Shown one piece after another: positions 5,763 through 6,946 of a stretch of 6,946 nt of DNA. The position numbers were made by a program, and so were the translations under genes. Position 1 is the stretch's first letter; the number at the start of each line of letters is the position of its first letter. A model generated the notes under the pieces. The model was not told where the DNA came from. It ran no database searches and saw only the letters and a program-made list of their open reading frames with translations. Origin of the DNA: an uncultured Lachnospiraceae bacterium (GTDB lineage: Bacteria > Bacillota > Clostridia > Lachnospirales > Lachnospiraceae); assembly GCA_902783735.1 (NCBI GenBank), contig CACZSE010000198.1, positions 1-6,946 on the forward strand, written 5' to 3'.

Positions 5763-6946
5763 ATGAAAGAATATACACTAAGTGCACAAAATGCATTGAA
5801 ACATGCAAAAAAATATGCTAAAAGCCTGCATCAGTCATATGTCGGAACGGAGCATATCCTCCTCGGACTAATGAAAGAACAGGATGGTCTGGCTTCCAGA
5901 GTCATGTATATGAACGGAGTCAGACTGGAAAACATTGAAGCGCTCATAAAGGATTTTGTTGCACCCGACGGAGGGACGGTCGTAGCTGAAAGAGGCGGAT
6001 ACTCACCGAGAGCTGCAGCGGTCCTTGATGAGGCACAAAAACAGGCCGAGCGTTTTAATGATGAAAAGATAGGTACGGAGCATATATTGTTGGCTATCAT
6101 AAAAGAGGGCGAAAATGTTGCGGTACGATTACTCATTACTTTGGGAGTAAATGTTCCGAAGATATATGCCGAGATGCTTGTTTCAATGGGTGAGGACGGA
6201 AACCTTTATAAAGAGGACCTGCCGCTCAAGACAGCTAAAAAGAACGGCGCGTCAATGTTGGAACAGTACAGCAGGGATCTTACAAAACTTGCTCAGAATG
6301 GGAAACTGGATCCGGTAATCGGCAGAGACACCGAGATACAGCGAATGATACAGATACTCAGCAGAAGAACCAAGAATAATCCGTGCCTGGTTGGTGAGCC
6401 GGGTGTCGGAAAAACAGCCATAGTTGAAGGACTTGCTCAGAGGATAGTTGCAGGCGATGTTCCTGATACCGTTAAGAATAAGCGAGTTCTTACTCTGGAT
6501 CTTTCGGGAATGGTAGCCGGATCAAAATACAGAGGAGAATTCGAAGAACGTATCAAAAAGGTTATGAAGGAAGTTATTGAAGACGGGAATATTTTTCTTT
6601 TCCTCGATGAACTTCATACTCTGATCGGTGCGGGTGGTGCAGAGGGTGCTATTGATGCTTCCAATATCTTAAAACCGAGTCTGAGCAGAGGTGAGATACA
6701 GCTCATAGGAGCCACAACGCTTTCCGAATACAGAAAATATATTGAGAAAGATGCAGCTTTAGAGAGAAGATTCCAGCCGGTAACTGTTGAGGAACCCACC
6801 GAGGAAGAGGCGATAAGGATACTTAAAGGAATTGCTCATAAATATGAAGAGCATCATAAAGTTACTATCACCGAAGCCGCTATCGAAGCAGCCGTACGTC
6901 TGTCGGCCAGATATATCAATGACAGAAATCTTCCCGATAAAGCCAT
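5763..6946 (+). CDS. clpC: ATP-dependent Clp protease ATP-binding subunit ClpC, N-terminal part, 3' truncated by window
   Basis: ClpC is the Hsp100/AAA+ unfoldase of Gram-positive bacteria that threads substrates into ClpP. The frame runs from the ATG at 5763 to the right edge without a stop, giving 394 complete codons. The Clp N-domain has two repeats (about 1-70 and 76-145), each with GTEHILL (28-34 and 104-110); the Glu in each aligns with the phospho-arginine-binding Glu32 and Glu106 of Bacillus subtilis ClpC. The first AAA+ module follows: [10 protein letters not shown] at 183-192, Walker A GEPGVGKT at 211-218, pore-loop Tyr256 in GSKYRGEF, Walker [10 protein letters not shown] at 277-285, IGATT at 315-319 and ALERRF at 332-337 with the arginine-finger region. 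The middle domain, second AAA+ module and ClpP loop lie outside the window. ClpE is unlikely because no N-terminal zinc finger is present. The ribosome binding site is weak (AGGG at 5754-5757). No ctsR, mcsA or mcsB gene precedes it. Confidence 0.95.
   Translation, partial: MKEYTLSAQNALKHAKKYAKSLHQSYVGTEHILLGLMKEQDGLASRVMYMNGVRLENIEALIKDFVAPDGGTVVAERGGYSPRAAAVLDEAQKQAERFNDEKIGTEHILLAIIKEGENVAVRLLITLGVNVPKIYAEMLVSMGEDGNLYKEDLPLKTAKKNGASMLEQYSRDLTKLAQNGKLDPVIGRDTEIQRMIQILSRRTKNNPCLVGEPGVGKTAIVEGLAQRIVAGDVPDTVKNKRVLTLDLSGMVAGSKYRGEFEERIKKVMKEVIEDGNIFLFLDELHTLIGAGGAEGAIDASNILKPSLSRGEIQLIGATTLSEYRKYIEKDAALERRFQPVTVEEPTEEEAIRILKGIAHKYEEHHKVTITEAAIEAAVRLSARYINDRNLPDKA

Noticed and set aside
1..6946. 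Mobile element, tRNA/rRNA gene, phage or defence system
   Set aside because: Coding density is nearly complete with recognisable housekeeping genes on one strand. I see no transposase, integrase, terminal inverted repeats or tRNA-like fold, and no obvious change in base or codon use between genes.

Overview
The window looks like chromosomal DNA from a Gram-positive Clostridia member, most likely a Lachnospiraceae species (Butyrivibrio- or Roseburia-like). I infer this from a ClpC-type Clp ATPase, clostridial-looking PurE/PurM/PurN variants, frequent ATA (Ile) and AGA (Arg) codons, and strong GGAG-type ribosome binding sites. No database search was possible, so the taxonomy is tentative. All six recognised genes are on the + strand and almost no DNA is non-coding.

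Layout. (1) 2-967: 3' part of an M29-family metallo-aminopeptidase, cut by the left edge. (2) 996-4453: four purine biosynthesis genes, purE, purM, purN and purD, with gaps of 14 nt, -7 nt (overlap) and 10 nt. (3) 4458-5702: a secreted/membrane protein with a signal peptide, two extracellular bacterial SH3 domains, a Ser-rich linker, one transmembrane helix and a charged cytoplasmic tail, starting 4 nt after the purD stop. (4) 5703-5762: the only notable intergenic gap, holding a hairpin and a weak promoter candidate. (5) 5763-6946: 5' part of clpC, open to the right edge.

How the genes work together. PurD, PurN, PurM and PurE catalyse steps 2, 3, 5 and 6 of de novo IMP synthesis: PRA to GAR, GAR to FGAR, FGAM to AIR, and carboxylation/mutation to CAIR. 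Genes for the other steps (purF, purL/Q/S, purK, purC, purB, purH) are not in the window. The spacing suggests one transcript from the aminopeptidase through the SH3 protein. clpC encodes the Hsp100 unfoldase that feeds ClpP. It may be read through from this operon or have its own promoter; no CtsR operator is visible.

The least explained item is the bitopic SH3 protein between purD and clpC, with its long charged cytoplasmic tail ending in an acidic/aromatic motif. The rest is ordinary core metabolism and proteostasis; I found no mobile element, CRISPR array, RNA gene or defence system.
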